From the NCBI RefSeq assembly GCF_900103735.1, contig NZ_FMXE01000012.1, forward strand, positions 1-64,000: DNA of 64,000 nucleotides, in the 5' to 3' direction. Made by a program: the position numbers and the translations under genes. This document shows positions 35,135 to 43,440 of the stretch, in pieces. This DNA comes from Algoriphagus alkaliphilus (GTDB lineage Bacteria; Bacteroidota; Bacteroidia; Cytophagales; Cyclobacteriaceae). How positions within the stretch are numbered: the first letter of the stretch is position 1; each line of letters opens with the position of its first letter. The notes beneath the pieces were generated by a model. That model saw only the letters and a list, made by a program, of their open reading frames with translations. It had not been told where the DNA came from and made no database searches.

Positions 35135-35847
35135 AATTGTTCGCGGATAAAAGGTAAAAACTCCATAATTCCCGGATTATCTCCGTGAAAGCAGATGGTG
35201 TCGGCTTGAACAGGAAGTAATTTACCGGTATAAGTCCGGATTTTTGAATCCGTGAAAAAGGAGATTAGGTGTTGAAACACCTGATTCTGCTGAGTCAGAA
35301 GGGAATTATTCAGTGAGCGATTGACCAGTTTGAAATTATCCTGATAAGCTCTATCTCCGAATATTTCTCTTTTGATAGGTAAGTTTTTTTTTATGGCCAT
35401 CTTTTCGATTTCTGAATATCGAGGAACAAAAAGGGGTGTTTTTGGAAATTCCTGAATTAAAAAATTAATCAAAACCTCCGCCAAGGCCTCATTTTGAGCG
35501 GCATCATTATATAAAGCTCCGTGAAATTTGATATGATCGAGCTCAATATTTTCTTCCTTGGCAATCTCTAGGAATAATGTAATCTGATTTCGAATACTTT
35601 TGATGAGTTCGTCAGGATAAATTGACATTGACTTTCTGCCAAAGTTTTCTTGATCTGGGTAGGAGGGATGAGCACCTGCTTTTTTTTCAAATTTCTTCAC
35701 CAATTTCAATGTTGCTCTGATCGATTCACGATTTCCGAAATGTCCTCCACAAGCAATACTTGCCAGATCGATCAGCGGAATAATTGCGGCTTCGTTTGGT
35801 ATTCCCTCTCCAAGGTCACAGTTGATGGTGTAATAGGGTTGGGGCAT
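35125..35847 (-). CDS. pxpA: 5-oxoprolinase subunit A
   Basis: A 240-residue LamB/YcsF-family hydrolase subunit. Signatures are INCDLGEG at the N-terminus, ASIACGGHFGN, GAHPSYPDQENFGRKSM and the later VKFHGALY-type segment (IKFHGALYND), with CFHGDNPG near the end. It performs the ring-opening half-reaction on 5-oxoproline. It is the first gene of pxpABC. Together with the envelope gamma-glutamyltransferase at 47.7 kb it could recover glutamate from gamma-glutamyl compounds. Confidence 0.94.
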   Translation of the reverse strand: MPQPYYTINCDLGEGIPNEAAIIPLIDLASIACGGHFGNRESIRATLKLVKKFEKKAGAHPSYPDQENFGRKSMSIYPDELIKSIRNQITLFLEIAKEENIELDHIKFHGALYNDAAQNEALAEVLINFLIQEFPKTPLFVPRYSEIEKMAIKKNLPIKREIFGDRAYQDNFKLVNRSLNNSLLTQQNQVFQHLISFFTDSKIRTYTGKLLPVQADTICFHGDNPGIMEFLPFIREQFWN

Positions 35848-35889
35848 GAGTCCGGAAAAGGTGAAAGCGTTTGACTTTTATTTTTGGAT

Positions 35890-36183
35890 TTATGGCCTTG
35901 GGAGAATTTCAACCCAAGTTCCTCGCTGGGGATCTACCACAACTTTGACCGGCCCTAGTGCCGAGTCATTAGTTTGAAAAATAATCAAATAGTAGCCATC
36001 GACCCAAGCTGATACCTCTGCATCTTTCCAATCCCCAATCACGGTAGCTTTGACATCCGAGGGCAAGGCATTATATGCAATCTCTCGATATACATCAAGT
36101 GGGTCTTCATTACCTTCCAATTTGCAAGAAAATGAAATTGAAAAGAGAATGACTAGTAGTAGAATGGAGGACAGATTTTTCAT
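35890..36183 (-). CDS. Small predicted lipoprotein, unknown function
   Basis: A 97-residue protein with a lipoprotein signal (lipobox ISFSC, Cys20). The mature part is about 77 residues, with TVIGDWKDAEVSAWVDGYYL and GPVKVVVDPQRGTWVEIL suggesting a compact beta-rich domain. I do not recognise the family. It lies upstream of pxpA on the same strand, 42 bp away, so it might be co-transcribed, though no functional link is visible. Confidence 0.7.
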   Translation of the reverse strand: MKNLSSILLLVILFSISFSCKLEGNEDPLDVYREIAYNALPSDVKATVIGDWKDAEVSAWVDGYYLIIFQTNDSALGPVKVVVDPQRGTWVEILPRP

Positions 36184-36914
36184 GTTTTAACTGATTTAAT
36201 ATAAGGACGCAGCTTGAAGCTGCATGTTACTTATTGCCTCCAATTATTTGCAAGCTGTATTAGTAAAACATCGAATTTAACTCATTTTGGCTATTCGTCA
36301 ATTCAAAAAACCAATTTGTCAATTGGTAGGAATAAGTCCTTTTTGGTGTACATAGTTTTCTATGGCTGACGTCCATCATTTGATCGGCAATTCCAATTGG
36401 AACAGGAATGTGAAAATGCCAATGATTAAAATCGAATTTACCCATTTTACCAATGAACTCCATAGTCAATTAAATATCAATCAGTTAATATAATTTTGAG
36501 AAGAAAAGGTGCTTTTTGGAAATTTACATCAACCATTTCCTGGGTATTTGGCTTCATTGTTATAATCTACCCACTTTGGGGTAAAGTAGCAACATGTTTC
36601 AACGAATGCTAATTTTTCAATAGTCCAAAATTGAATAGAAACGGCCAAGAGACCCCTTAAAGAGCATTTTTTCCGGTTTTGTGCTTTACAGGCATGAGCT
36701 TTGAACTTGAGTCATGGATAAAGTAATTGGAAAAAAAGTTTAATCGTTTTTATCTAGAAATTTTCGAGAAAAATAAAACCTAAAACATTTGGATCCGTGA
36801 ACTCAATGAGAGTAATAAATTAAGCTTAGGGTCTTTTCACGTAATGAAGCAGGACTTTAAATTTATTTTCTATCAGATCTCAAATAAATTATTTAACCAC
36901 AAAATACCACTACG
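36184..36914. other. 731-bp intergenic region before the YtxH-like gene
   Basis: No gene I can support. A minus-strand frame at 36260-36469 (69 codons) has no recognisable family and was not accepted. A short palindrome GCAGCTTGAAGCTGC lies at 36209-36223 close to the lipoprotein start, and a sigma54-like motif at 36690-36704. The rest is A/T-rich. Confidence 0.5.
36690..36704 (+). promoter_or_regulatory. Sigma54-like motif upstream of the YtxH-like gene
   Basis: AGGCATGAGCTTTGA has GG and TTG at exact -24/-12 spacing, but A replaces the C of the -12 GC. It is 210 bp before the ATG, so a long leader would be needed. Reported because two similar motifs precede small genes at 40194 and 42835. 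Confidence 0.3.
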
Positions 36915-37157
36915 ATGAAAAAATCAAATGTTTCAATGTCTCTATGGATAGCAGGTTTAGTTTCTGGAGTTGTCGCAGGATACTACCTCTACCAAAACAG
37001 AGAAAAATTAGGCCCACAAAAAGATAAAATTGTGAAGCTATTGGGCGATTTGCAGAAAGCAAGTGAACAAATTGGCAAAAAATTAAAAGAAGCTGGTATT
37101 GATGGCCTGGAAAAAGGCAAAAAAGTATTGGACAAGTCTACTGCGGAGTTTAATTAA
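36915..37157 (+). CDS. YtxH-like small membrane-associated protein
   Basis: An 80-residue protein with one N-terminal hydrophobic segment (SLWIAGLVSGVVAGYYLY, about 9-26) followed by a charged amphipathic helix rich in Lys (KIVKLLGDLQKASEQIGKKL). This is the YtxH/gas vesicle-like layout common among stress-induced small proteins. Biochemical role unknown. It has its own terminator and is followed by the aminotransferase gene. Two comparable small proteins lie 3 and 6 kb downstream beside an NtrC-type regulator. Confidence 0.72.
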   Translation: MKKSNVSMSLWIAGLVSGVVAGYYLYQNREKLGPQKDKIVKLLGDLQKASEQIGKKLKEAGIDGLEKGKKVLDKSTAEFN

Positions 37158-37180
37158 TTTTAAACTGAAGCATTTAAGCC

Positions 37181-37216
37181 AAAAAGCTGTGGAGAAATCT
37201 GCAGCTTTTTTCTTTT
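37181..37216 (+). terminator. Terminator of the YtxH-like gene
   Basis: AAAAAGCTG (37181-37189) pairs with CAGCTTTTT (37202-37210), followed by T-rich sequence. Confidence 0.8.
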
Positions 37217-37276
37217 GTGGCAAATCCCAAAAAATTGTTTTCTTGTCAGTCTGATTCTTATAAGAATAATTTGGCC

Positions 37277-38431
37277 ATGTCACTTCGCTCCAAGCTTCCT
37301 CATATCGGTACTACAATTTTTACGGTGATGTCTCAAATGGCATCAGAAGAAGGAGCAATCAACCTTTCTCAGGGTTTTCCGGGATTTGGTGCTGATCCGG
37401 TTTTATTGGATTTGGTCGGGAAATATACACGGGAAGGATTCAATCAATATGCTCCAATGGCTGGAATTCCAAGTATGCGGAAAATACTCTCCGAAAAAAC
37501 GCAACTGACCCAAGGTTATTTTCCTGATCCGGATCGTGAAGTTACTATTGTTTCAGGGGCGACAGAGGCTATTTTTTCGGCGGTCTCTGCTATCGTCAGA
37601 GTAGGAGATGAAGTGATCATTCTCGAACCCGCCTACGACAGCTACGAACCTGCAATTCTTCTCAATGGAGGAATTCCAGTTTATGTCCCTTTAAATTCCA
37701 CTGATTTCTCTGTGGATTGGGAGCAGGTGGAAATTGCTATTTCTTCTAAAACAAGGGCAATTTTAGTTAATTCACCTCATAATCCGAGCGGGTTTGTTTG
37801 GGCTGAAAATGATCTGAATGCCTTGGCAAATTTGATTCGGGATCGTGAAATTTATGTGGTAAGTGATGAGGTATATGAGCATATTACTTTTGACGAAAAG
37901 CGGCACTTTTCTTTGGGAGCACATCCGGAGCTTAAAGAAAAAACATTTGTATGTGGCTCATTTGGGAAGACTTTTCACGTCACCGGCTGGAAAATCGGTT
38001 ATTGTATAGCACCGCCTGCTCTTACTGAGGAGTTCCGGAAAATCCATCAATATGTCACTTTTAGTACAGTGACACCGATTCAATATGCTTTTGCTGAATA
38101 CCTTGAAGTGCCAGATCGCTACTTGTCTATTCCCAGTTTTTATCAAGGAAAACGGGATTTTTTTGCAAAGGGGCTAAAAGAAACTTTATTTGAAGTGATT
38201 CCGAGCCATGGAAGTTTTTTTCAGCTTGTATCTTATGGTCACCTCTCCGAAATTTCTGACAGAGAACTGGCGGAAAAAATGACAAGAAAACTCAAAGTGG
38301 CCTGTATTCCCGTGTCGGTTTTTTATGCCAATAAAAAAGATGATAAGATCATTCGATTTTGCTTTGCAAAAACAAATGAGGACTTGTCCAAGGGCATAGA
38401 AAGGTTACAAAACCTTCGCAGCATTTTATGA
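37277..38431 (+). CDS. PLP-dependent class I/II aminotransferase (methionine/kynurenine type)
   Basis: A 384-residue fold-type I aminotransferase. Diagnostic segments are INLSQGFPGFG, GATEAIFSAV, LVNSPHNPSGFVW, VVSDEVYEH and the PLP-lysine region SFGKTFHVTGWKIGY. Closest in pattern to the YbdL/kynurenine aminotransferase-like group acting on methionine, glutamine or aromatic amino acids; exact substrate is not determined. Start at 37277 (MSLRSKLPHIG) is preferred over an ATG at 37217 located in the preceding terminator. The end overlaps the convergent kinase gene by six bases. Confidence 0.9.
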   Translation: MSLRSKLPHIGTTIFTVMSQMASEEGAINLSQGFPGFGADPVLLDLVGKYTREGFNQYAPMAGIPSMRKILSEKTQLTQGYFPDPDREVTIVSGATEAIFSAVSAIVRVGDEVIILEPAYDSYEPAILLNGGIPVYVPLNSTDFSVDWEQVEIAISSKTRAILVNSPHNPSGFVWAENDLNALANLIRDREIYVVSDEVYEHITFDEKRHFSLGAHPELKEKTFVCGSFGKTFHVTGWKIGYCIAPPALTEEFRKIHQYVTFSTVTPIQYAFAEYLEVPDRYLSIPSFYQGKRDFFAKGLKETLFEVIPSHGSFFQLVSYGHLSEISDRELAEKMTRKLKVACIPVSVFYANKKDDKIIRFCFAKTNEDLSKGIERLQNLRSIL

Positions 38432-39883
38432 AATTGGAGCGTCTTCTGAGAGATTTAGCCTGATCACGAAACAAGTTCCTTTTCCAACCTCTGATTTCAC
38501 CCGAATGGTACCCCCATGACTGAAAATAATATTTTGTGTATTGGTGAGTCCCAATCCGGATCCCCCGATTTTATCCGTGAAAAAAGGCTCAAAAATCCGC
38601 TCCAGGTTTTCTTGGGCAATTCCAGCACCATTGTCCATTATTTCCACCTGACATTGATGGCCTCTTAGAATAGTCTTAATGGTAAGTCTCCCATTTTTAT
38701 CCTCCATAGATTCAATTGCGTTTACTAAAATATTACTAAAAGCAATTTTTATTTTCTCAGCGTCAAGGGGTAGGAGACAGTCTTCATCCTTGTATTGTTT
38801 GATGACTTTAATTCCTTTCAATTCAATCCGGTTGACTTGATCCAAAGCTTCATCCAAGAGGTCTTCAACTGAATGATTTTGAATATTTAATTCTGAAAAA
38901 CGGGTACTGTCCAAGAGTTGGGAAACCAAGTGATTGATTCGATCACAATTTCTCCGGATAACCTCGATCAGATCACCACTTTCAGCCAATGTTTCTTTGG
39001 AAAGTTCCAATTGAAGTTGGTCAGCAGAAAGGACTATGGTGGTTAGCGGGTTTTTGACTTCATGAGCTAAAAGACGGGCAATCCGGCCCGTTGAGGAGAA
39101 TTTTTTAAGATTAAGTTCTTCTTCTGCTTGAGTTTTGATCGCGCTTAGGTCTTTGATCAAAACCTGAAATTGATTATCGTCCTGTTTGGCTATACTTATT
39201 ATCGTGTTTATAACAGTGTTATCATCTGTCATGATAACCGTTTCTATTTCAAAGGATTCTGTCTTTTTTTCCAGGTTTTTGAGGAGTTTTTGCTTAGCAC
39301 TGTCCTCAAAAATCAAATCGCTGAAAAAACATTCTTTTACATCGTCTCTATCATGTGGATTTATGCCAAATTTATTAACGAACATGGGGTTTGCTTCGAG
39401 GATTTTACTTTTCCCGTCAATTAGGATAAAAGGATCAGCCGCCATTTCAAAAATAGATCTAAACTTTTTGCTCGTTTGCTCCAAAGACTCAAATAGTTTT
39501 GAGTCACGAATAGCAAACTGTATTCTTCTTTCGAAGGTGTTCGCATCATATTTTCCCCGAACCAAATAATCCGCAACCCCGAGGTTGAGCACTTCACTGT
39601 CGATGGTTTCAGAATCCAATCCTGAAAGCATTATCAGAGGAGCATGCTTTCGTAATGCCTTTATTTCTTTGATCAGTTTAAGCTGATCGTCCTTGCCTGG
39701 ATTATATCCTACCAAAAACACAGTGTAGGAATCTTTAATCTTGACCAGGGCATCATCGATAGACTGTGCCGATTCTAGGACATATTTATTCTTTTTGGCA
39801 GTCTTTAATATGGTCGAAACCAGCTTTTGTTCTTCCTTATCATCGTCCACATATAATATCCGAATGACTTCTTTTTCTACCAT
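38426..39883 (-). CDS. Soluble histidine kinase with degenerate receiver, PAS and kinase domains
   Basis: A 485-residue cytoplasmic kinase without membrane segments. Order: receiver-like domain (1-125), PAS (about 140-250), HisKA with LLAHEVKNPLTT (phospho-acceptor His274), and HATPase (NILVNAIESM, DNGAGI, GGSGLGLTNTQ). In the receiver the beta-3 Asp is replaced by Gly59 (VFLVGYNPG) and the conserved Lys by Arg109 (ADYLVRG), so it should not accept phosphate in the usual way. N-terminal acids (VDDD) remain. It is divergent from the regulator genes at 40.8-42.6 kb and is a plausible partner. Ligand for PAS unknown. Confidence 0.9.
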   Translation of the reverse strand: MVEKEVIRILYVDDDKEEQKLVSTILKTAKKNKYVLESAQSIDDALVKIKDSYTVFLVGYNPGKDDQLKLIKEIKALRKHAPLIMLSGLDSETIDSEVLNLGVADYLVRGKYDANTFERRIQFAIRDSKLFESLEQTSKKFRSIFEMAADPFILIDGKSKILEANPMFVNKFGINPHDRDDVKECFFSDLIFEDSAKQKLLKNLEKKTESFEIETVIMTDDNTVINTIISIAKQDDNQFQVLIKDLSAIKTQAEEELNLKKFSSTGRIARLLAHEVKNPLTTIVLSADQLQLELSKETLAESGDLIEVIRRNCDRINHLVSQLLDSTRFSELNIQNHSVEDLLDEALDQVNRIELKGIKVIKQYKDEDCLLPLDAEKIKIAFSNILVNAIESMEDKNGRLTIKTILRGHQCQVEIMDNGAGIAQENLERIFEPFFTDKIGGSGLGLTNTQNIIFSHGGTIRVKSEVGKGTCFVIRLNLSEDAPIS

Positions 39884-40135
39884 TGTTTTTGGAATCGAAA
39901 TTATTTGTAGGGTGTGTAATTGAGATTAATAGTTTGTGTTCTTTAAAACTTTTAAAGTTCAACCGAAAAAATACACTCGAGCAGAAAGATCGCATGATAA
40001 ATCGGTAAATGCAATTTCCCCATATCGGGCATTATTCTACTCTTTTTTTTCAGTATTATTAGATAATAGATAAATAATAAAAGTGTAAACGTTTGTTTTA
40101 TTGGCTTTTGGCAGATTACAATCATTTTATTTTTT

Positions 40136-40150
40136 AGGCACAGGGATTGG
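40136..40150 (+). promoter_or_regulatory. Sigma54-like motif upstream of the lmo0937-like gene
   Basis: AGGCACAGGGATTGG fits TGGCAC-N5-TTGC with correct spacing except the first base and the last C (here G). It lies 44 bp before the ATG, a normal promoter distance. Confidence 0.4.
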
Positions 40151-40193
40151 GATATTTGATTTAAATATACTTTCAACCAAACTTAAAATTAAA

Positions 40194-40346
40194 ATGAACA
40201 ATTTACTGTACATCATTGCCGTAATCTTAGTTATAGGATGGCTTATTGGAGTATTCGCTTACAGTGCTACTGGCATCATCCATGTTCTCTTGGTCATTGC
40301 AATCATTGCAACCTTATTCAAGGTGATAGGTGGACGATCCTTTTAA
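40194..40346 (+). CDS. lmo0937-family small membrane protein
   Basis: A 50-residue hydrophobic protein of the lmo0937 type. MNNLLYIIAVILVIGWLIGV is followed by YSATGIIHVLLVIAIIATL and a short polar tail GGRSF, giving two membrane helices. The family is widespread and often stress-induced; its function is unknown. An upstream in-frame ATG at 40101 exists, but the family begins at MNNLLY. A sigma54-like motif lies 44 bp upstream. The next small gene starts 44 bp later on the same strand. Confidence 0.85.
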   Translation: MNNLLYIIAVILVIGWLIGVFAYSATGIIHVLLVIAIIATLFKVIGGRSF

Positions 40347-40390
40347 ATTTGACATTTGTTCATAAAGATAAATATTGGAATAAATCGTTC

Positions 40391-40567
40391 ATGAAAATCA
40401 AAGGAAATCGCAAAATGGAAACAGGATCGATTTTGGAAGTTATCCTTAAACTTTCAGGAAGATCCAAACAATCTTCTAAAACCCGCGAAATTTACTTTTG
40501 GGATAATACTGAGTCTTTCAAAGGCAATACCAAAGAAGCGATCATGAACGATATAGAGAATTCTTAG
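40391..40567 (+). CDS. Hypothetical small protein, 58 residues
   Basis: A basic 58-residue protein, starting MKIKGNRKMETGSILEVILK and ending in an acidic segment (KEAIMNDIENS). I do not recognise the family. It is short, soluble and lacks a signal peptide. Position, 44 bp after the lmo0937-like gene and before the regulator genes, makes it a likely member of the same small-protein cluster. Because of its length the coding status is moderate; the second Met at residue 9 is an alternative start. Confidence 0.5.
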   Translation: MKIKGNRKMETGSILEVILKLSGRSKQSSKTREIYFWDNTESFKGNTKEAIMNDIENS

Positions 40568-40803
40568 TTTATTTTTTGCAAATTTTAAACTCTTAATCTG
40601 CAGATAATTTCTATCCCTGTAGCGGTTTTTTAGGATGAATAATGTTTGATTATTTGATTGTCAATAAAGTAAGTGGTTTGGGGATTTTAAAAAGGTGTAA
40701 TCTCAGGTTACAGCTTTTTCGTAAAATGTATGTTGTCAATATGGACGCATATTCATCATTAGAGTGCGTTGATTTTTTTTCAACACATCTAGAAATAACA
40801 AAT

Positions 40804-41211
40804 ATGAAAAAGCATGTTATCTTAGTTGTTGACGATGAGAAAGAGATTAGAAATTTGTTTTTTCGATATTTGGGAAAGAAGGGATACATTGTTCATTTGG
40901 CAGGTTCAATTGAGGAAGAAAAAAGAGTATTGGAAAAAGTAATTCCAGATCTTATTTTCTTGGATATAAACCTTCCAGATGGCAATGGACTCGACGAATT
41001 ACGGAGGTTGAAACCCTACAAGGAGGGGTGCAAAGTGATAATGATGAGTGCATTTGATCATATGGAAGAGCAAAAAGATGCCTTTGATTCTTTTGCAATT
41101 GATTTCTTGAGTAAGCCATTTAGTCTTTCAAGACTTAATCAAGTCTTAGAATCTCGATTTAACCCTTTAATCATACCCAAAAAAGATAATGGCCCACATA
41201 TTAGTAATTGA
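40804..41211 (+). CDS. Single-domain response regulator
   Basis: A 135-residue CheY-like receiver. The phospho-acceptor Asp54 is in IFLDINLPDG, with acidic pair VVDDEKE at the N-terminus, the Ser/Thr in VIMMSAFD and Lys104 in FLSKPF; all are intact. It has no output domain, so it should act by protein contacts or as a phosphate shuttle. The start at 40804 (MKKHVILVVDDE) is chosen over ATGs further upstream. Its end overlaps the start of the NtrC-type gene by 23 bp, so the two are co-expressed. Confidence 0.88.
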   Translation: MKKHVILVVDDEKEIRNLFFRYLGKKGYIVHLAGSIEEEKRVLEKVIPDLIFLDINLPDGNGLDELRRLKPYKEGCKVIMMSAFDHMEEQKDAFDSFAIDFLSKPFSLSRLNQVLESRFNPLIIPKKDNGPHISN

Positions 41212-42607
41212 TGATAATCTGGATATATGCCAGCTTTTGGACCGTTTTCTAACCAAAAAAGGACATAATGTTCAGACTACCATATCAGGGAAGACAGGTT
41301 TGGATTACATCAAAAAGATGAAGTATGATCTGATCTTTTGTGATTTCAAACTCCGTGAAATGGACGGCAGAGAGATATTGCAGAAAGTTAAGGAAGTATC
41401 CCCAAATACACAGGTGGTGATCATTACCGGCTATGCAGATGTCAAGATTGCTGTAGAAGTAATTAAAAATGGAGCCTTTGATTACATTACCAAGCCTCTA
41501 ATCCCGGATGAAATTTTATTGCTTATTGACCGATGCATGTTGGCTAAAAAGGAAAGCCATTCTTATTCTGTCAATTTTTTGAGACCGAATGATATGGGTA
41601 ATTCCTCGAATTCCTCTACTAATCTGCCAAAGGACAACTACCTACGCGGAATAGGCAAAGAATCTCGAAAGCTATATAAGGAAGTTCAACTAGTCGCTCC
41701 GACCAATCTAAGTGTGGTGATTTATGGAGAGAGTGGTGCCGGAAAGGAAAATATTGCGAAAATCATCCATGAACAAAGTTCCCGGGCCGGGAAACCTTTT
41801 ATTGCGATCGATTGTGGTGCTTTAACCAAAGAACTTGCTGGCAGTGAGCTTTGGGGACATGAAAAAGGAGCTTTTACCGGCGCACATTCGGACAAAGCGG
41901 GTCAATTCGAACTGGCAGATGGCGGCACGATATTTTTGGATGAAATTTCAAATTTGTCTTACGAAATTCAAGTGGGGTTGCTTAGACTGGTGCAGGAAAG
42001 AAAACTCAGAAGAATTGGAGCGAGTAAAGACAGGTCAATCGATGTTAGAATTTTGGTTGCATCTAATGAAGACCTCCGCAAATCAGTTCAGGAAGGTAAA
42101 TTCCGGGAAGACTTATTTTTCCGATTCAATGAATTCAGTATTACTGTTCCTCCTTTGAGGGAACGGAAAGATGATATTGCTGCTTTTTCCAAGCACTTCC
42201 TGGAATTAGCCAATGAGGAATTAAATAAAGATTTGGTGGGTTTTGACCCGGATGTATTAGATGTATTTTTGAATTATGACTGGCCCGGAAATCTCAGAGA
42301 AATGAGAAATGTAATCCGAAGGGCAATCTTATTGTCAAATGGCAGAACTATTAGTCTTTCCGGATTGCCGCCGGAGGTTGTTTATTTCAGAAAATTCAAT
42401 TTTAAAGAGTTGGACGAAGATGATCCTCAGTTGGAAACAGTTAGAAATGATTCGTATTCCAGTCTAAAAAATGCAGCTGCTGGAGCGGAAGCAGCCATCT
42501 TGCGGAAAGTGCTGGAAGAAGTTAAGTACAATCGAACCAAAGCTGCACAGCGCTTAGGTATAGATCGAAAAACCCTTTTCAACAAAATGAAGCAATATGA
42601 TTTATGA
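41189..42607 (+). CDS. NtrC-family sigma54-dependent response regulator
   Basis: A 472-residue transcription activator. Receiver 1-118 (Asp52 in DLIFCDFKL, Lys102 in YITKPL); AAA+ domain about 152-385 with Walker A GESGAGKE (180-187), GAFTGA at 227-232, which contacts sigma54, and the Walker B region TIFLDEISNLS; C-terminal Fis-type helix-turn-helix (TKAAQRLGIDRKTLFNKMKQ, about 448-468). It opens sigma54 promoters when phosphorylated. Likely partners are the divergent soluble kinase and the overlapping single-domain regulator. Targets may include the small genes with sigma54-like motifs nearby. Confidence 0.94.
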   Translation: MAHILVIDDNLDICQLLDRFLTKKGHNVQTTISGKTGLDYIKKMKYDLIFCDFKLREMDGREILQKVKEVSPNTQVVIITGYADVKIAVEVIKNGAFDYITKPLIPDEILLLIDRCMLAKKESHSYSVNFLRPNDMGNSSNSSTNLPKDNYLRGIGKESRKLYKEVQLVAPTNLSVVIYGESGAGKENIAKIIHEQSSRAGKPFIAIDCGALTKELAGSELWGHEKGAFTGAHSDKAGQFELADGGTIFLDEISNLSYEIQVGLLRLVQERKLRRIGASKDRSIDVRILVASNEDLRKSVQEGKFREDLFFRFNEFSITVPPLRERKDDIAAFSKHFLELANEELNKDLVGFDPDVLDVFLNYDWPGNLREMRNVIRRAILLSNGRTISLSGLPPEVVYFRKFNFKELDEDDPQLETVRNDSYSSLKNAAAGAEAAILRKVLEEVKYNRTKAAQRLGIDRKTLFNKMKQYDL

Positions 42608-42729
42608 TTTTTTCAGACTTGGATTTTAGAAGGAACTTACTCCAATTGGGCGATTTTTCCCCAAATTTCTAGAATTGAATTATACTTTAACGGACTGTCT
42701 TCTGAATTTTAAATTCAAAAAAGACTCTT

Positions 42730-42757
42730 AAAGGGTGTTTAATCGCCTTTTTTTTAT
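42730..42757 (+). terminator. Terminator of the NtrC-type gene
   Basis: AAAGGGTG (42730-42737) pairs with CGCCTTTT (42744-42751) with two G-T pairs, followed by a T run. Loop of six bases. Confidence 0.65.
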
Positions 42758-42789
42758 GACCTGCCAACCTTTGGCTGCTCTCATTTCAT

Positions 42790-42828
42790 AGGCACGGGAT
42801 TTGAAAAGTTTTATATAATCTAATTTTG
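42790..42828 (+). promoter_or_regulatory. Overlapping sigma54-like motif and TTTG/TAnnTTTG promoter
   Basis: AGGCACGGGATTTGA (42790-42804) has exact sigma54 spacing with A instead of the last C. The TTTG at 42800-42803 also forms the -33 element of a TTTG-N17-TAATTTTG promoter (-7 at 42821-42828). The two readings compete. The ATG at 42835 leaves a leader of about 19 nt for the first and almost none for the second. Confidence 0.45.
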
Positions 42829-42834
42829 TTTGAT

Positions 42835-43329
42835 ATGAATAATAGTACAAAACTTAGTTTAGAACTGATTCCTGCTTCTGAAAAAAACAGGGAACGGCTA
42901 GATTCGCCTACTTTTTCGGTTTTGCTTATTGATTTTAAAAATTTCCAAAAAGAGGTATCACAGTTTTACTCCATTTACCAGGGTCCTGATTACTTTGATT
43001 TTTTAAAAAGACTGTCTGAACTTCGGTTTCAGGTCAATTCCATTGTGGAAGAGCTGGAAATTCACTTTAATGATTTGAATAAAATACCTTATAGGTCCCT
43101 GAACAACCCATTTGAATTTACACCCGAAAAAGGTAATGTAATGGTAAGTACTGATGCTGAAAGAATCTCCAATGTAGTAGCTGGTTTAGGAAATTTGATT
43201 CAATCAAGTCGTAAAGCTGCATTGGAGGCTTTTAGAGAAGAGAATTTTATGATTGAATCGATGTTAAGTGGCTTCGCCAAAGAAATGGAAAGAAGCAAAT
43301 GGATCTTTTATATGTATTCAAAATATTAA
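42835..43329 (+). CDS. Hypothetical helical protein, 164 residues
   Basis: I do not recognise this family. It is soluble and mostly helical by eye, with FLKRLSELRFQVNSIVEELE and LGNLIQSSRKAALEAF as long helices and no Cys. A mid-protein GNVMVSTDAERIS separates them. Start at 42835 (MNNSTKLS) is preferred over a TTG nine bases earlier. It has its own terminator and a candidate sigma54-like promoter just upstream, which ties it to the NtrC-type regulator gene next door. Confidence 0.65.
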   Translation: MNNSTKLSLELIPASEKNRERLDSPTFSVLLIDFKNFQKEVSQFYSIYQGPDYFDFLKRLSELRFQVNSIVEELEIHFNDLNKIPYRSLNNPFEFTPEKGNVMVSTDAERISNVVAGLGNLIQSSRKAALEAFREENFMIESMLSGFAKEMERSKWIFYMYSKY

Positions 43330-43349
43330 TGAAAGGGTGATAAAGTTAA

Positions 43350-43379
43350 AGAACTGTGGAAATTCCACAGTTTTTTTTT
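43350..43379 (+). terminator. Terminator of the 164-residue protein
   Basis: AACTGTGGA (43352-43360) pairs with TCCACAGTT (43364-43372), followed by nine T in all. Very strong. It lies 20 bp past the stop. Confidence 0.85.
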
Positions 43380-43440
43380 GTCGTATTGAAGCCATTTCTC
43401 AAACAATACCTACATACCCTACCAAAATGGCAGGGTAATA

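Noticed and set aside
36260..36469. 69-codon minus-strand frame in the 731-bp spacer
   Set aside because: No family signature, no clear upstream signal, Met-rich start and an irregular composition; may be chance.
40101..40120. Second sigma54-like site (TTGGCTTTTGGCAG) before the lmo0937-like gene
   Set aside because: The GG and GC elements are only six bases apart instead of ten.
39952..40176. 74-codon minus-strand frame in front of the lmo0937-like gene
   Set aside because: Overlaps the candidate promoter of the plus-strand gene and shows no family features.
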